From JAGXFP01 sp046484585 (GTDB lineage: Bacteria > Desulfobacterota > Desulfobulbia > Desulfobulbales > JAGXFP01), in assembly GCA_046484585.1 (NCBI GenBank), contig JAWOIQ010000065.1, forward strand, positions 1 through 15,310: a stretch of DNA of 15,310 nucleotides, written 5' to 3'. The position numbers and the translations under genes are program-made. Shown here in pieces: positions 6,709 to 13,988 of this stretch (positions within the stretch are counted from its first letter, which is position 1; every line of letters begins with the position of its first letter). The notes under the pieces were generated by a model. That model was not told where the DNA came from and did not search any database. It was given only the letters and a program-made list of their open reading frames with translations.

Positions 6709-7596
6709 TCAGCCGTTGTTCAGCGAAACCAGCTTGTTTACATTGACGAACTTGGCGGGATTGACCGGTCGGTATTTATATCTGATTTCATAATGGAGGT
6801 GCGGACCGGTGCTGCGCCCGGTGCTGCCGAGAAGGGCGATGACATCCCCACGTTTGATCTGGTCGCCACGGCGCGCGATAATTTTGCTGTTATGGGCGTA
6901 CATTGTCGAGAAATCATTACCGTGATCGATGCGAACGTACCATCCGTAAGTGCTGTTTCGGCCCCTTTCGATGACCTTGCCGTCGGCGGTCGCCCTGACT
7001 TCGGTACCGGTTTTGCCGCTCAGATCGATGCCGTCATGGAAGGCGCTTTGCCCGTTCATCGGATCGGTCCTGCGGCCGAAGCTCGAGGATATTCGTTTGA
7101 ACTTTACCGGATAACCGAGGGGGATGGGCCGGAGGGTCTGGATATCCTTGTCGACCTTTAAAATAAGTTCTTCAAGAGAGGTGTCGGAAATTTTGGTAAA
7201 AGGCCCGCCCTTGTTCTGATTGCTGTTGCTCAGTTCGGCGGTTTGTGAGGCCGGGGTGATTTCCAGAACACTGAAAATCGAGTCAATCATCTGGCTGCGT
7301 TGGATGAGTTCGCCGTAGGCGCCGGAAAGCTGGGCTTTTGCCTCTTCTTCCAAACTGACGACATGATGTTTGAGCCCTTCCTTTTCGGTGGAAAGAACAG
7401 AGACATCACTCTCCAGGTGATTTATTTTGCCTTTCAGACTGAAATTTTCGATTGAGTAGGTTATGCCGGCAATGGTCGAAACTACGAATACCACGCTGAT
7501 AATGGCCATAATCTTTCTGAGAAGCGGCTTGGCAATGGCAAAAGTTTTGGTCTTGCCGTTCTCGGTGGTGACAATGATATGTAATCTGGGATCCAT
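6709..7596 (-). CDS. M23 family (LytM-type) membrane-anchored murein endopeptidase
   Basis: A 295-residue protein with one N-terminal membrane helix (about 27-47), then a periplasmic coiled coil (about 52-95) and a C-terminal M23 zinc peptidase domain (about 170-275). The metal and catalytic residues are complete: His187 and Asp191 in FHDGIDLSG, His235 in YAH, and HLH at 266-268. A SSFGRRTDP motif leads into the domain, as usual. It probably cleaves peptide cross-links in peptidoglycan. I chose ATG 7596 because MDPRLHIIVTTENG fits the family start and G-rich sequence precedes it. An in-frame GTG at 7638 would add 14 residues but has no spaced ribosome-binding site. The bactofilin gene follows after 22 bp. 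Confidence 0.92.
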   Translation of the reverse strand: MDPRLHIIVTTENGKTKTFAIAKPLLRKIMAIISVVFVVSTIAGITYSIENFSLKGKINHLESDVSVLSTEKEGLKHHVVSLEEEAKAQLSGAYGELIQRSQMIDSIFSVLEITPASQTAELSNSNQNKGGPFTKISDTSLEELILKVDKDIQTLRPIPLGYPVKFKRISSSFGRRTDPMNGQSAFHDGIDLSGKTGTEVRATADGKVIERGRNSTYGWYVRIDHGNDFSTMYAHNSKIIARRGDQIKRGDVIALLGSTGRSTGPHLHYEIRYKYRPVNPAKFVNVNKLVSLNNG

Positions 7597-7793
7597 CCTG
7601 GACGCCCCCGATACCTGATTTGTCTTTGAAAAGCACACCCCTTGAAAAAACCAGGCACTATTAAACCATTAGAATTACAATTTGTCAAACCGGATCGGGT
7701 CACGGCCGGCAAATTGTCTTTTCGTTGAGTTGGCTACATCTTTGTCAGGACGTTTTGGGCAGGAAGGAAGCGAAGTGTAAATGAGAACTTTTG

Positions 7794-8594
7794 TCAGCAG
7801 AAAATATTCATGGCGGTAATGTTATCGTCTCCCCCCCCCTGTTTGGCAAGGGCTACTAACCTTGCCGAGGCTTTTGCCGGTGATTTCGCTTTGATGATTG
7901 TCTGTTGGATGGTCGGTTCGTCGATCATCGACCATAAGCCGTCGGAGCAGAGCAGGACTCGATCGCCCTTGCGCAGAGAGATGGTGTTGTATTCCGGTGG
8001 TTCCGGAAAGGGATAGCCGATCACTCTTGTTACAACATGGCGGCCGGATGAATTATCGGGCGCATCCTCGGTCATTGTATGGTCACTGGTAACTTTTCTA
8101 ATTCGGTTCTCCGAGACCACGTAGCAGCGGGTATCGCCCACATGACAGGTGTAAAGGGTGGTTCCGCGAATGAAGGCCATAACCAGGGTGCATCCCATGC
8201 CGAGCAAATCCTGGTTTTCTTCCGCAAGGTCCATGACCATGCTGTTGGCCTTCTCAAAGCCGGTAAGCATGGCGAGTCTGGTTTCCTGGGAGTTGCTCCG
8301 CATTGCTTTGACGATTTTTGGGGAGAAGTAACGGCGCAGGGTCTCGATTGTGGATCGGCTGGCCACCTCCCCGCCGTTATGACCACCCATGCCGTCGGCG
8401 ACGAGGAAGATGTTTTTCCCTTCGAGAATAGTGAAACAGTCTTCATTGTTTTCCCGGACCAGGCCGACATCGCTTAGAGCAGCATAGGTCAGCTTGAGGG
8501 ATGGTTGCGGAAGTAGTCTTTTGAAAAGATTAAGCATATCGGGCAGGGAAATTGAATTAGCGGCCGGTTTAGTTTCTGGTTGCTCTGGATTCAC
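7794..8594 (-). CDS. PPM/PP2C-type serine/threonine protein phosphatase
   Basis: A 266-residue cytoplasmic Mn/Mg-dependent phosphoprotein phosphatase of the Stp/PrpC type. All metal-site motifs are present: RENNED (47-52), VADGMGGHNGG with Asp67, HVGDTRCYV (151-159), LLCSDGLW with Asp218, and GGGDDN (253-258). A 30-residue N-terminal extension precedes the domain. The only usable start is GTG 8594: the frame runs back to a stop with no other ATG, GTG or TTG. Its ribosome-binding site is poor because GGAG is too close. No Hanks-type kinase gene is adjacent. It lies 68 bp after the M48 protease gene and 197 bp before the M23 gene, so one operon is possible. A 9-G tract encodes part of the last metal motif. 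Confidence 0.93.
   Translation of the reverse strand: MNPEQPETKPAANSISLPDMLNLFKRLLPQPSLKLTYAALSDVGLVRENNEDCFTILEGKNIFLVADGMGGHNGGEVASRSTIETLRRYFSPKIVKAMRSNSQETRLAMLTGFEKANSMVMDLAEENQDLLGMGCTLVMAFIRGTTLYTCHVGDTRCYVVSENRIRKVTSDHTMTEDAPDNSSGRHVVTRVIGYPFPEPPEYNTISLRKGDRVLLCSDGLWSMIDEPTIQQTIIKAKSPAKASARLVALAKQGGGDDNITAMNIFC
7831..7839 (-). repeat. Nine-G homopolymer tract inside the PP2C gene
   Basis: Nine consecutive G residues on the coding strand encode Gly-Gly plus part of Gly in QGGGDDN, just before the metal-binding Asp residues. A slip by one base would change the last ~12 codons and remove the DDN motif. Confidence 0.8.
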
Positions 8595-8662
8595 GCTCCA
8601 GGGATTCTTTGAATCGCGGTAATTGATGGTTGTTAATTGTTGTTTCTTGCCATAGAGCTTGT

Positions 8663-10096
8663 CTATAATTTTTCAAGCCTGTCTATTTTATCCAGCATTT
8701 CTTTGCTTTTCTTTCTATAAATGTTCTCCTCCGGTAATTTTTCCATGGCCTTTCCCAAATGGTACTTGGCGTTGGCGACATCCCCTTCAAACCAGTTGTA
8801 GAGCCCGGTGTGATAATGCCCCATACCGGTTCGCCCCTGCTTGGGATGCGCCAGGCCCAGGTAGTAATGGGTTTTGGCGTAGGTCGGAGTAATGGTCAAT
8901 AAGTCTTCGTAATATCCGATAGCTTCTTCCGTCTGGCCTTTCTGGTCAAGGGTTCGGGCCAGATTGAAAATTGTAAAGGCATCGTTCGGGTTGTCCTGAA
9001 GCGCTTTCCTGAAAAGCGCCAGCGCTTCTTCATTCAACCCTTCGCTGAGGTAGGTAGAACCGAGATCAGCTTTAAGAATAGCCCGCTCAGGATATTTTTC
9101 GATGACTTCCAGCAGGTATTTCCTGCCCTGATCGTAGTTGCCTTCGCCGATGTGAATCTGGGCCAATCCCAGGCGCAGAAAATAGTCCGGATCCTCGCCG
9201 TCTTTGATTTTCTTGGTCAGGCGGGGGATGAGCAACCGATCGTCATTGGTGGCGGCGATGATTCGATAGCGGATTCGCTGGAATTCAAAATCGTTTTTTG
9301 CACCTTCGGGCAATTCCCCGTCGTAAATGTTGAGGAGATCCCGGACATAGCCCAGGCGCTGGGTCGGATTCGGGTGGGTCATCAGATAGGGGGGAGTGTT
9401 GCCGATTTTCAGGATAGAGATGCGGCGCATCTTGCCAAGCATGTCCAGCATCGATTCCGGATTGCGTTTCATCTTGAGCATCCAGCTGAATGCCAGCCGA
9501 TCGGCTTCCTCTTCATTTTCCCTGCTGAATTTCAGGTTCATCGAAGCGCCGGTAGCCATGGCTCCGGTAACCACGGCTTCCGAAAGTTCCCCTTCGCCGG
9601 ATGATCCCAGAGCGATGCCGGCCAGAACGAGGGCGATGGTGGCGATATTGACCTTGCCCGCTTTGTCGATCCGGTCGGCAAGATGACGATTGGATACGTG
9701 GGCAATCTCGTGGGCCATAACGCCCAGCAGCTCTTCTTCATTGTCCATGGCGGTTATAAGCCCGGAGTGGAAGAAGATCAAACCGGAAGGCGCGGCGAAT
9801 GCGTTAAAATCCTTGTTGGCGATGACGAAAAAACGATAGTCGAAGTATTGCGCCCCTGCCACATTAAGGACCCGGCGGCCCAAATCATTAATATACTGGG
9901 CGACATCTGGAGCATTAATCAGTTTAAATTCCTTCCGGATCGCGGAATGCATTTTATCGCCGATCTCCTTCTCGGTATCAATCGAGAAAGCTCGGGCCTG
10001 GAGCGGTCCGGAAGAGATAAGCGGTCCGAGGATAATCGCCAGGCTCAAGATAATCACGTGAACCCGGAGAATTTTCTTTTTAAGTATGCTTAACAT
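8663..10096 (-). CDS. Periplasmic M48 metalloprotease with TPR repeats (BepA/YfgC-like)
   Basis: A 477-residue exported zinc metalloprotease. The signal peptide spans residues 1-36 (KKKILRVHVIILSLAIILG, likely cleaved after LQARA). The M48 domain follows, with HEIAH at 129-133 and the third ligand Glu195 in ENEEEADR, and HPNPTQRL marks the end of the catalytic part. From about residue 290 to the end there are tetratricopeptide repeats (e.g. ADLGSTYLSEGLNEEALALF and FNLARTLDQKGQTEEAIGYY). This is the architecture of E. coli BepA, which checks LptD and BAM-substrate assembly in the outer membrane. The start ATG 10096 has only a weak ribosome-binding site. It is first in the minus-strand envelope gene row and divergent from recN. 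Confidence 0.93.
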   Translation of the reverse strand: MLSILKKKILRVHVIILSLAIILGPLISSGPLQARAFSIDTEKEIGDKMHSAIRKEFKLINAPDVAQYINDLGRRVLNVAGAQYFDYRFFVIANKDFNAFAAPSGLIFFHSGLITAMDNEEELLGVMAHEIAHVSNRHLADRIDKAGKVNIATIALVLAGIALGSSGEGELSEAVVTGAMATGASMNLKFSRENEEEADRLAFSWMLKMKRNPESMLDMLGKMRRISILKIGNTPPYLMTHPNPTQRLGYVRDLLNIYDGELPEGAKNDFEFQRIRYRIIAATNDDRLLIPRLTKKIKDGEDPDYFLRLGLAQIHIGEGNYDQGRKYLLEVIEKYPERAILKADLGSTYLSEGLNEEALALFRKALQDNPNDAFTIFNLARTLDQKGQTEEAIGYYEDLLTITPTYAKTHYYLGLAHPKQGRTGMGHYHTGLYNWFEGDVANAKYHLGKAMEKLPEENIYRKKSKEMLDKIDRLEKL

Positions 10097-10447
10097 TTAT
10101 AGCTGGAGCCCTAGTTGGCGGAAATTAAATGTTTTTCCGCTGAGGTGTGCGATTGTGGGAAAAAAATCAATGAACAAAACAAGAACAAGTTTCGAGAAAG
10201 GTGGTTTGTCCGCTGTTCCTGTTTTGCATAAACTTACCATTAAAAGGATATCTGTAAAGGTTCGCCCAGTCAATTTCGATGAGTACGCAATCGATAACTC
10301 TTCTACAGGATCAGGTTGAGCTGTGTAACGTATTGATTTAACGTTTTTGATGGGTTTGCCGAAGTACGCGCCATTAACCTTCTGGGGTCTTCTGCTGATT
10401 CATCAATTTTGTTGGCGTCTTGCATTATTGACCGGGAAGGGGTTATA
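10097..10447. other. Divergent intergenic region between the M48 protease gene and recN
   Basis: No convincing gene. A 49-codon frame from ATG 10170 to 10319 (MNKTRTSFEKGG...) has weak start signals, no recognisable features and no support from the surroundings, so I leave it uncalled. Promoters for both flanking genes are expected here. Only the recN-side candidate is visible. Confidence 0.4.
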
Positions 10448-10449
10448 AA
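10420..10449 (+). promoter_or_regulatory. Possible sigma-70 promoter for recN
   Basis: TTGCAT (10420-10425) and TATAAA (10444-10449) are separated by 18 nt, an acceptable sigma-70 pair about 130 nt upstream of the recN ATG. The -10 box overlaps the presumed left boundary of MITE copy C, so insertion of the element may have helped set the promoter. No canonical CTGT-N8-ACAG LexA box is seen. Confidence 0.35.
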
Positions 10450-10570
10450 CTGTACCGTGAGCGTTCGTCGCCTCCTTGCATCTGCTCTGTTCTTTTTGCG
10501 GACAGATTAGCAGGTATTTACGGGTTGTTAAGGGCAAAATGTCCAACAGCCTTTACGGATTCAGGTTATG
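10443..10570 (+). mobile_element. Degenerate, rearranged MITE copy C upstream of recN
   Basis: The right end is ACGGATTCAGG (10555-10565), as in copies A and B. The left end keeps only CCGTGAGCGTTCG from 10455. The presumed body is 10448-10565, flanked by TTATA (10443-10447) and TTATG (10566-10570), a 4-of-5 match. The internal motif CGTCGCCTCCTTGCATCTGC is the reverse complement of the GCAGATGCAAGG.GGCAACG motif in copies A and B, so this copy is internally inverted or built from two end segments. Confidence 0.6.
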
Positions 10571-10578
10571 GAAAGAAC

Positions 10579-12252
10579 ATGCTAAGGGAACTGAAAATAA
10601 CCAATCTTGCCTTGATCTCGTCCTTGCGAATTGAATTGGGCGGGGGATTGTCGGTGTTGACCGGGGAGACCGGCGCCGGGAAATCGATTATTCTCCAGTC
10701 GATAAATCTGCTTTACGGGGAGAAGGCCGCCGCCTCCTGGGTCAGGAGCGGTTCCGATAAGGCGACGGTAGAGGCCCTGTTTGAGTGCGGTGACGATGCG
10801 CCTGTTCTGGAGCTCTTGCGGGAACATGGATTCGACAGCGAAGACAACATGCTCATCGTCAAGCGGATCATTTCCGCCAAAGGAAGCAGCCGCTATTATC
10901 TGAACGGCGGCCTTGCCACCGGACGGCTGGTAGGCGAGGTTACCGAGAACCTGATTTCGGTAGCCAGCCAGCACGATCACCAGCAATTACTCGATTCCCG
11001 GTTTCACCTCGATTTCCTCGACGCTTACGGCGGTTTGATGCCAAAGCGTCTGGAGCTTGGCCGGTTGTACGACAGCTGGCGGGCCAAACGTGATCAATAT
11101 CGTGAGCTTAAACAGCAGGAAAAGGATAAGGACCAGCGCCGGGATTTTCTCGCCTTTCAATGCCGGGAGATCGAGGAGGCCGCCATCGAACCCGGTGAGG
11201 ATGATAAGCTTGATCAGGAAAAGTCCCGGCTGCGGGGTGTGGAGGATCTGCGGCGTCTTGGCGCCAACAGTTACGGAACCTTGAGTAGTCAGGTGACGGA
11301 TGCCCTGGCCGAGGTCCGTGGCGATCTGGCCCGGATGGCGGAACTGGACAAGGGCCTTGAGAAACTGGCCGAGGAAGTTGCCGGTTACGGTTATCAGCTT
11401 GAGGACGCGGCCGGCCGCCTCAGGGATTATCTGGATAACATCTCCGAAGACCCCGAACGGCTCGACGAAATTACCGCCAGGATAGATCTTCTGCAACAGT
11501 TGAAACGTAAATATGGACCAGGCCTGGATGATGTGCTGGTCTTCGGCGGCGAGGCTGCTGCGGAACTCCGGGGGCTGGAGGAAATGGATCAGGCCCTGGC
11601 CTCCCTGGCCGGCGAATTGGAAAGTCTCAGCGCTGAACTGGCAAAGAAAGGCGGGGAATTATCGACTGAACGATTTGCGATCGCCGGGAAACTCGCGGCC
11701 GCGATCGATGACGAACTGCGCCTTTTATGTCTGGAGAATGCCGGATTCGATATCGACTTCGGCGATCGGGCTGAACTCTCCGTCGAGGCCATGTCCCGAA
11801 AAGGATGGGACCGGCCCGAGTTTATTTTTTCGGCCAACCCGGGCGAACCATTGAAGCCCATGGCCAAGGTGGCTTCCGGCGGCGAACTTTCCAGGCTGAT
11901 GCTGGCCCTGAAATGTATTCTCGCCAGGCACGATCTTGTCGATACGGTGGTTTTCGATGAAATCGATGCGGGGATCAGCGGCAAGGCGGCGGAGGCGGTG
12001 GCTCGCAAGATCAGGGAATTATCCGAGCACCATCAAGTTCTCTGCATAACCCATCTTCCGCAAATCGCCTCCTGCGCCACGGAACATTTCACGGTGGCCA
12101 AAAAGGTCTCGGCGGAGAGGACCCACACCACGATGGAGCGCTTGACCGATGAGAAACGGATTGATGAACTGGCCGGAATGCTCGATGGAGAATCCGTAAC
12201 CGCCGGCACCCTGGAATACGTGAAGGAACTGCTGGCGAGGAACAAACGGTGA
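10579..12252 (+). CDS. recN: DNA repair protein RecN (SMC-like ATPase)
   Basis: A 557-residue SMC-related ATPase acting early in double-strand-break repair. Length is typical. It has Walker A GETGAGKS (29-36), a long charged coiled-coil middle (about 155-365) and the ABC signature ASGGELSRLMLALK around 432-445. Walker B is VVFDEIDAGISG with D460-E461, and the RecN-typical CITHLPQIAS follows. I placed the start at ATG 10579 (MLRELKITNLALI), which matches the family N-terminus and has GGAAAG upstream. The frame stays open back to TTG 10525, but that stretch lies inside the repeat copy C. The stop TGA shares its A with the ATG of the next gene, so the two are probably co-translated. Confidence 0.96.
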   Translation: MLRELKITNLALISSLRIELGGGLSVLTGETGAGKSIILQSINLLYGEKAAASWVRSGSDKATVEALFECGDDAPVLELLREHGFDSEDNMLIVKRIISAKGSSRYYLNGGLATGRLVGEVTENLISVASQHDHQQLLDSRFHLDFLDAYGGLMPKRLELGRLYDSWRAKRDQYRELKQQEKDKDQRRDFLAFQCREIEEAAIEPGEDDKLDQEKSRLRGVEDLRRLGANSYGTLSSQVTDALAEVRGDLARMAELDKGLEKLAEEVAGYGYQLEDAAGRLRDYLDNISEDPERLDEITARIDLLQQLKRKYGPGLDDVLVFGGEAAAELRGLEEMDQALASLAGELESLSAELAKKGGELSTERFAIAGKLAAAIDDELRLLCLENAGFDIDFGDRAELSVEAMSRKGWDRPEFIFSANPGEPLKPMAKVASGGELSRLMLALKCILARHDLVDTVVFDEIDAGISGKAAEAVARKIRELSEHHQVLCITHLPQIASCATEHFTVAKKVSAERTHTTMERLTDEKRIDELAGMLDGESVTAGTLEYVKELLARNKR

Positions 12253-13277
12253 TGGATACGGCTGATCGATCCAGGACGGCGATCGCGCTCTTTTCCGGCG
12301 GGCTCGACAGTATCCTGGCCTGCCGGTTGATGATGGCTCAAGGTATCACGGTAAAGGCGGTCAGGTTTGTCACTCCTTTTTTCGGATATGATCTGCTGGC
12401 CCGGGAAGAAGATTATCGGCGCGAGGTTGCCGCTGAATTCGGGATTGATGTCCAGCTTCGGGATCTAAGCGGAAAATACCTGTTGATGCTCCGGGATCCG
12501 GCCCATGGCTACGGGAAGAACTTCAACCCCTGTGTTGACTGTAAAATCCTGATAGCCTCGGAGGCCCGGCTGATGATGGAGGAGCTTGGCGCCTCTTTTA
12601 TAATTTCCGGGGAAGTTCTCGGCCAGCGCCCCATGTCGCAGCGGCGTGACACCCTGCGGATAATCGAAAAAGCAAGCGGCTGTGAGGGGATTCTTTTGCG
12701 ACCCTTGTCCGCCTTGAATCTTCCGGAAACCATTCCAGAACAAGAGGGGGCGGTCGATCGAGGACGGCTTTTGGCCTTCAGCGGCCGGACCCGCCAACCG
12801 CAGATAGCCTTGGCGGCTTCCTTTCAGATCGACGACTTTCCCACCCCGGCCGGCGGCTGTATGTTGACCGATCCGAACCGGGCTGCCAGAGTGAGAAGGT
12901 TTTATGAGGAAAATGAGACAGTCGCACCTGCCGATCTCCTTTTGTTGATGATCGGTCGGCAGTTTCGTTTGCCGGACGGCGGTTGGCTGGTACTCGGCAG
13001 GGATGAAAGTGAGAATAATTCCCTGGCCGATCTCTTGCGGCCCGGAGACATATTTCTGTGGTGCGAGGAAAGTTGGCCCGGCCCCTCGGCTGTTTTAAGA
13101 CGATCGGAGGGGCAGCGCGATCTTGAAGCCGCGGCCGGATTGATTAAAAGATACAGTAAAAAGGGCAAAGGCAGGGAGCTTGCCATTGTCTCTTGGCAAA
13201 AGGTCGGAGATGAAAAACCGGCGGAGATTCAAGTGGAGCCATTGGCTGATCGTGATTTTCAGAATTGGCAATTCTGA
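12252..13277 (+). CDS. PP-loop tRNA thiolation-like protein (ThiI/MnmA-like) with NFACT-R-like C-terminus
   Basis: A 341-residue adenine-nucleotide alpha-hydrolase (PP-loop) protein. FSGGLDS at 14-20 is the ATP-pyrophosphatase loop. FNPCVDCK (91-98, Cys94 and Cys97) recalls the NPCxxCN segment of MnmA. PAGGCMLTDP has Cys203. The C-terminal ~120 residues (with GRQFRLPDGGWLVLGRDESEN and RPGDIFLW) resemble the NFACT-R RNA-binding domain. These point to adenylation and sulfuration of a tRNA nucleoside, but the target base is unknown. CxxC plus a distant Cys could hold an Fe-S cluster as in TtuA/TtcA; that is inference. ATG 12252 overlaps the recN stop. GTG 12249, with GAGG 8 nt upstream, would add one residue. 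The stop TGA falls in the terminal repeat of the element at 13275-13457. Confidence 0.85.
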   Translation: MDTADRSRTAIALFSGGLDSILACRLMMAQGITVKAVRFVTPFFGYDLLAREEDYRREVAAEFGIDVQLRDLSGKYLLMLRDPAHGYGKNFNPCVDCKILIASEARLMMEELGASFIISGEVLGQRPMSQRRDTLRIIEKASGCEGILLRPLSALNLPETIPEQEGAVDRGRLLAFSGRTRQPQIALAASFQIDDFPTPAGGCMLTDPNRAARVRRFYEENETVAPADLLLLMIGRQFRLPDGGWLVLGRDESENNSLADLLRPGDIFLWCEESWPGPSAVLRRSEGQRDLEAAAGLIKRYSKKGKGRELAIVSWQKVGDEKPAEIQVEPLADRDFQNWQF

Positions 13278-13457
13278 TGGCGTCGCAAAAAGTCGCCAGC
13301 TCCAGCGTTGCTGCAAATTGTCTCGTCATTGCAACGGACTGAAGTACGCTTCATTCCTCGAAATTCGCGCGCCTTGGATCTGACGATTTTTAGCTTAGCC
13401 ATCCCCATTTTGATGGTGAGCTTTATTAATATTTGGTAACTTTTTGCGACGCCATCA
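13275..13457. mobile_element. Inverted-repeat element with perfect 19-bp ends (MITE-like)
   Basis: The left end TGATGGCGTCGCAAAAAGT (13275-13293) is the exact reverse complement of the right end (13439-13457). The 183-bp interior has no coding frame. It contains a TTGC..-GCAA type inverted motif near 13302-13335 and a GAAGTACGCTTC palindrome near 13341. From memory, similar GATGGCGTCGCAAAAAGT ends recur in Desulfobacterota genomes. There is no clear target duplication: AATT occurs just outside both ends, but the offset differs. It fills the gap between convergent genes and may also form a hairpin at the transcript ends. Confidence 0.78.
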
Positions 13458-13471
13458 ATTTTAAGGCGGGG

Positions 13472-13864
13472 TTAATCGGGGGGCAACTCGGCCAGCGCCT
13501 GTTTAACGTGATTCATCAGGGTCCTTCCTGAAAAAGGCTTCTGGAGAAAGCCGTTTTCATCATTGGTGGCGTTCTGCGCGGGTAATGCCGGTTTCATATA
13601 TCCGGACATGAAAATTATTTTTATGGCGGGGACGGCCTCCGCCAATCTTCGGGCAAGTTCGATTCCGTTAATGCCCGGCATAACCACGTCGGAAAGAAGC
13701 AGGTCTATTTTGACTTTCAGGTTATGGATAAGCTCCATCGCTTCTTCGCCGTTGGCGGCCGCATAAACCTCCTGACCCATCTGTCGGAGGCATTCCGTCA
13801 CGAATTCAAGGGTGTGGCGGTCGTCATCAACTACCATTACGATTTTTCTGTTCCGGGCGGTCAT
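13472..13864 (-). CDS. Single-domain response regulator (receiver only)
   Basis: A 130-residue CheY-like receiver with no output domain. The acidic pocket is Asp13-Asp14 (VVDDD), the phospho-acceptor is Asp59 (LLLSDVVMPGINGIEL), the switch Ser is Ser87 (FMSGYM) and the conserved Lys is Lys109 (FLQKPF). The SGY and FLQKPF style resembles the receiver of hybrid histidine kinases. AGGAG lies about 7 nt before ATG 13864. It sits 124 bp downstream of the GGDEF-EAL gene on the same strand, so it could share its transcript. No histidine kinase is visible in the window. Confidence 0.93.
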   Translation of the reverse strand: MTARNRKIVMVVDDDRHTLEFVTECLRQMGQEVYAAANGEEAMELIHNLKVKIDLLLSDVVMPGINGIELARRLAEAVPAIKIIFMSGYMKPALPAQNATNDENGFLQKPFSGRTLMNHVKQALAELPPD

Positions 13865-13988
13865 TCACCAACTCCTGGTATATCTTGGCCTGTATCCATT
13901 TAACCTGTCGATTTGGCGCTATCTATCCGGCTGGATAAAATCAACTGCAACCTTTGCTTATCCTGAAGAGATTTTTCGGCAAAAATTA

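Noticed and set aside
10086..10319. 77-codon (or 49-codon from 10170) + strand frame between the M48 protease gene and recN
   Set aside because: It partly overlaps the M48 gene start, has weak start signals and no recognisable features.
10487..10505. LexA-like CTGT...ACAG upstream of recN
   Set aside because: The spacer is 11 nt, not the 8 nt of the E. coli-type box, and it lies within repeat sequence, so chance is likely.
10525..10578. Upstream TTG start for recN adding 18 residues
   Set aside because: The extension lies in the MITE copy, while ATG 10579 matches the RecN family N-terminus and has a ribosome-binding site.
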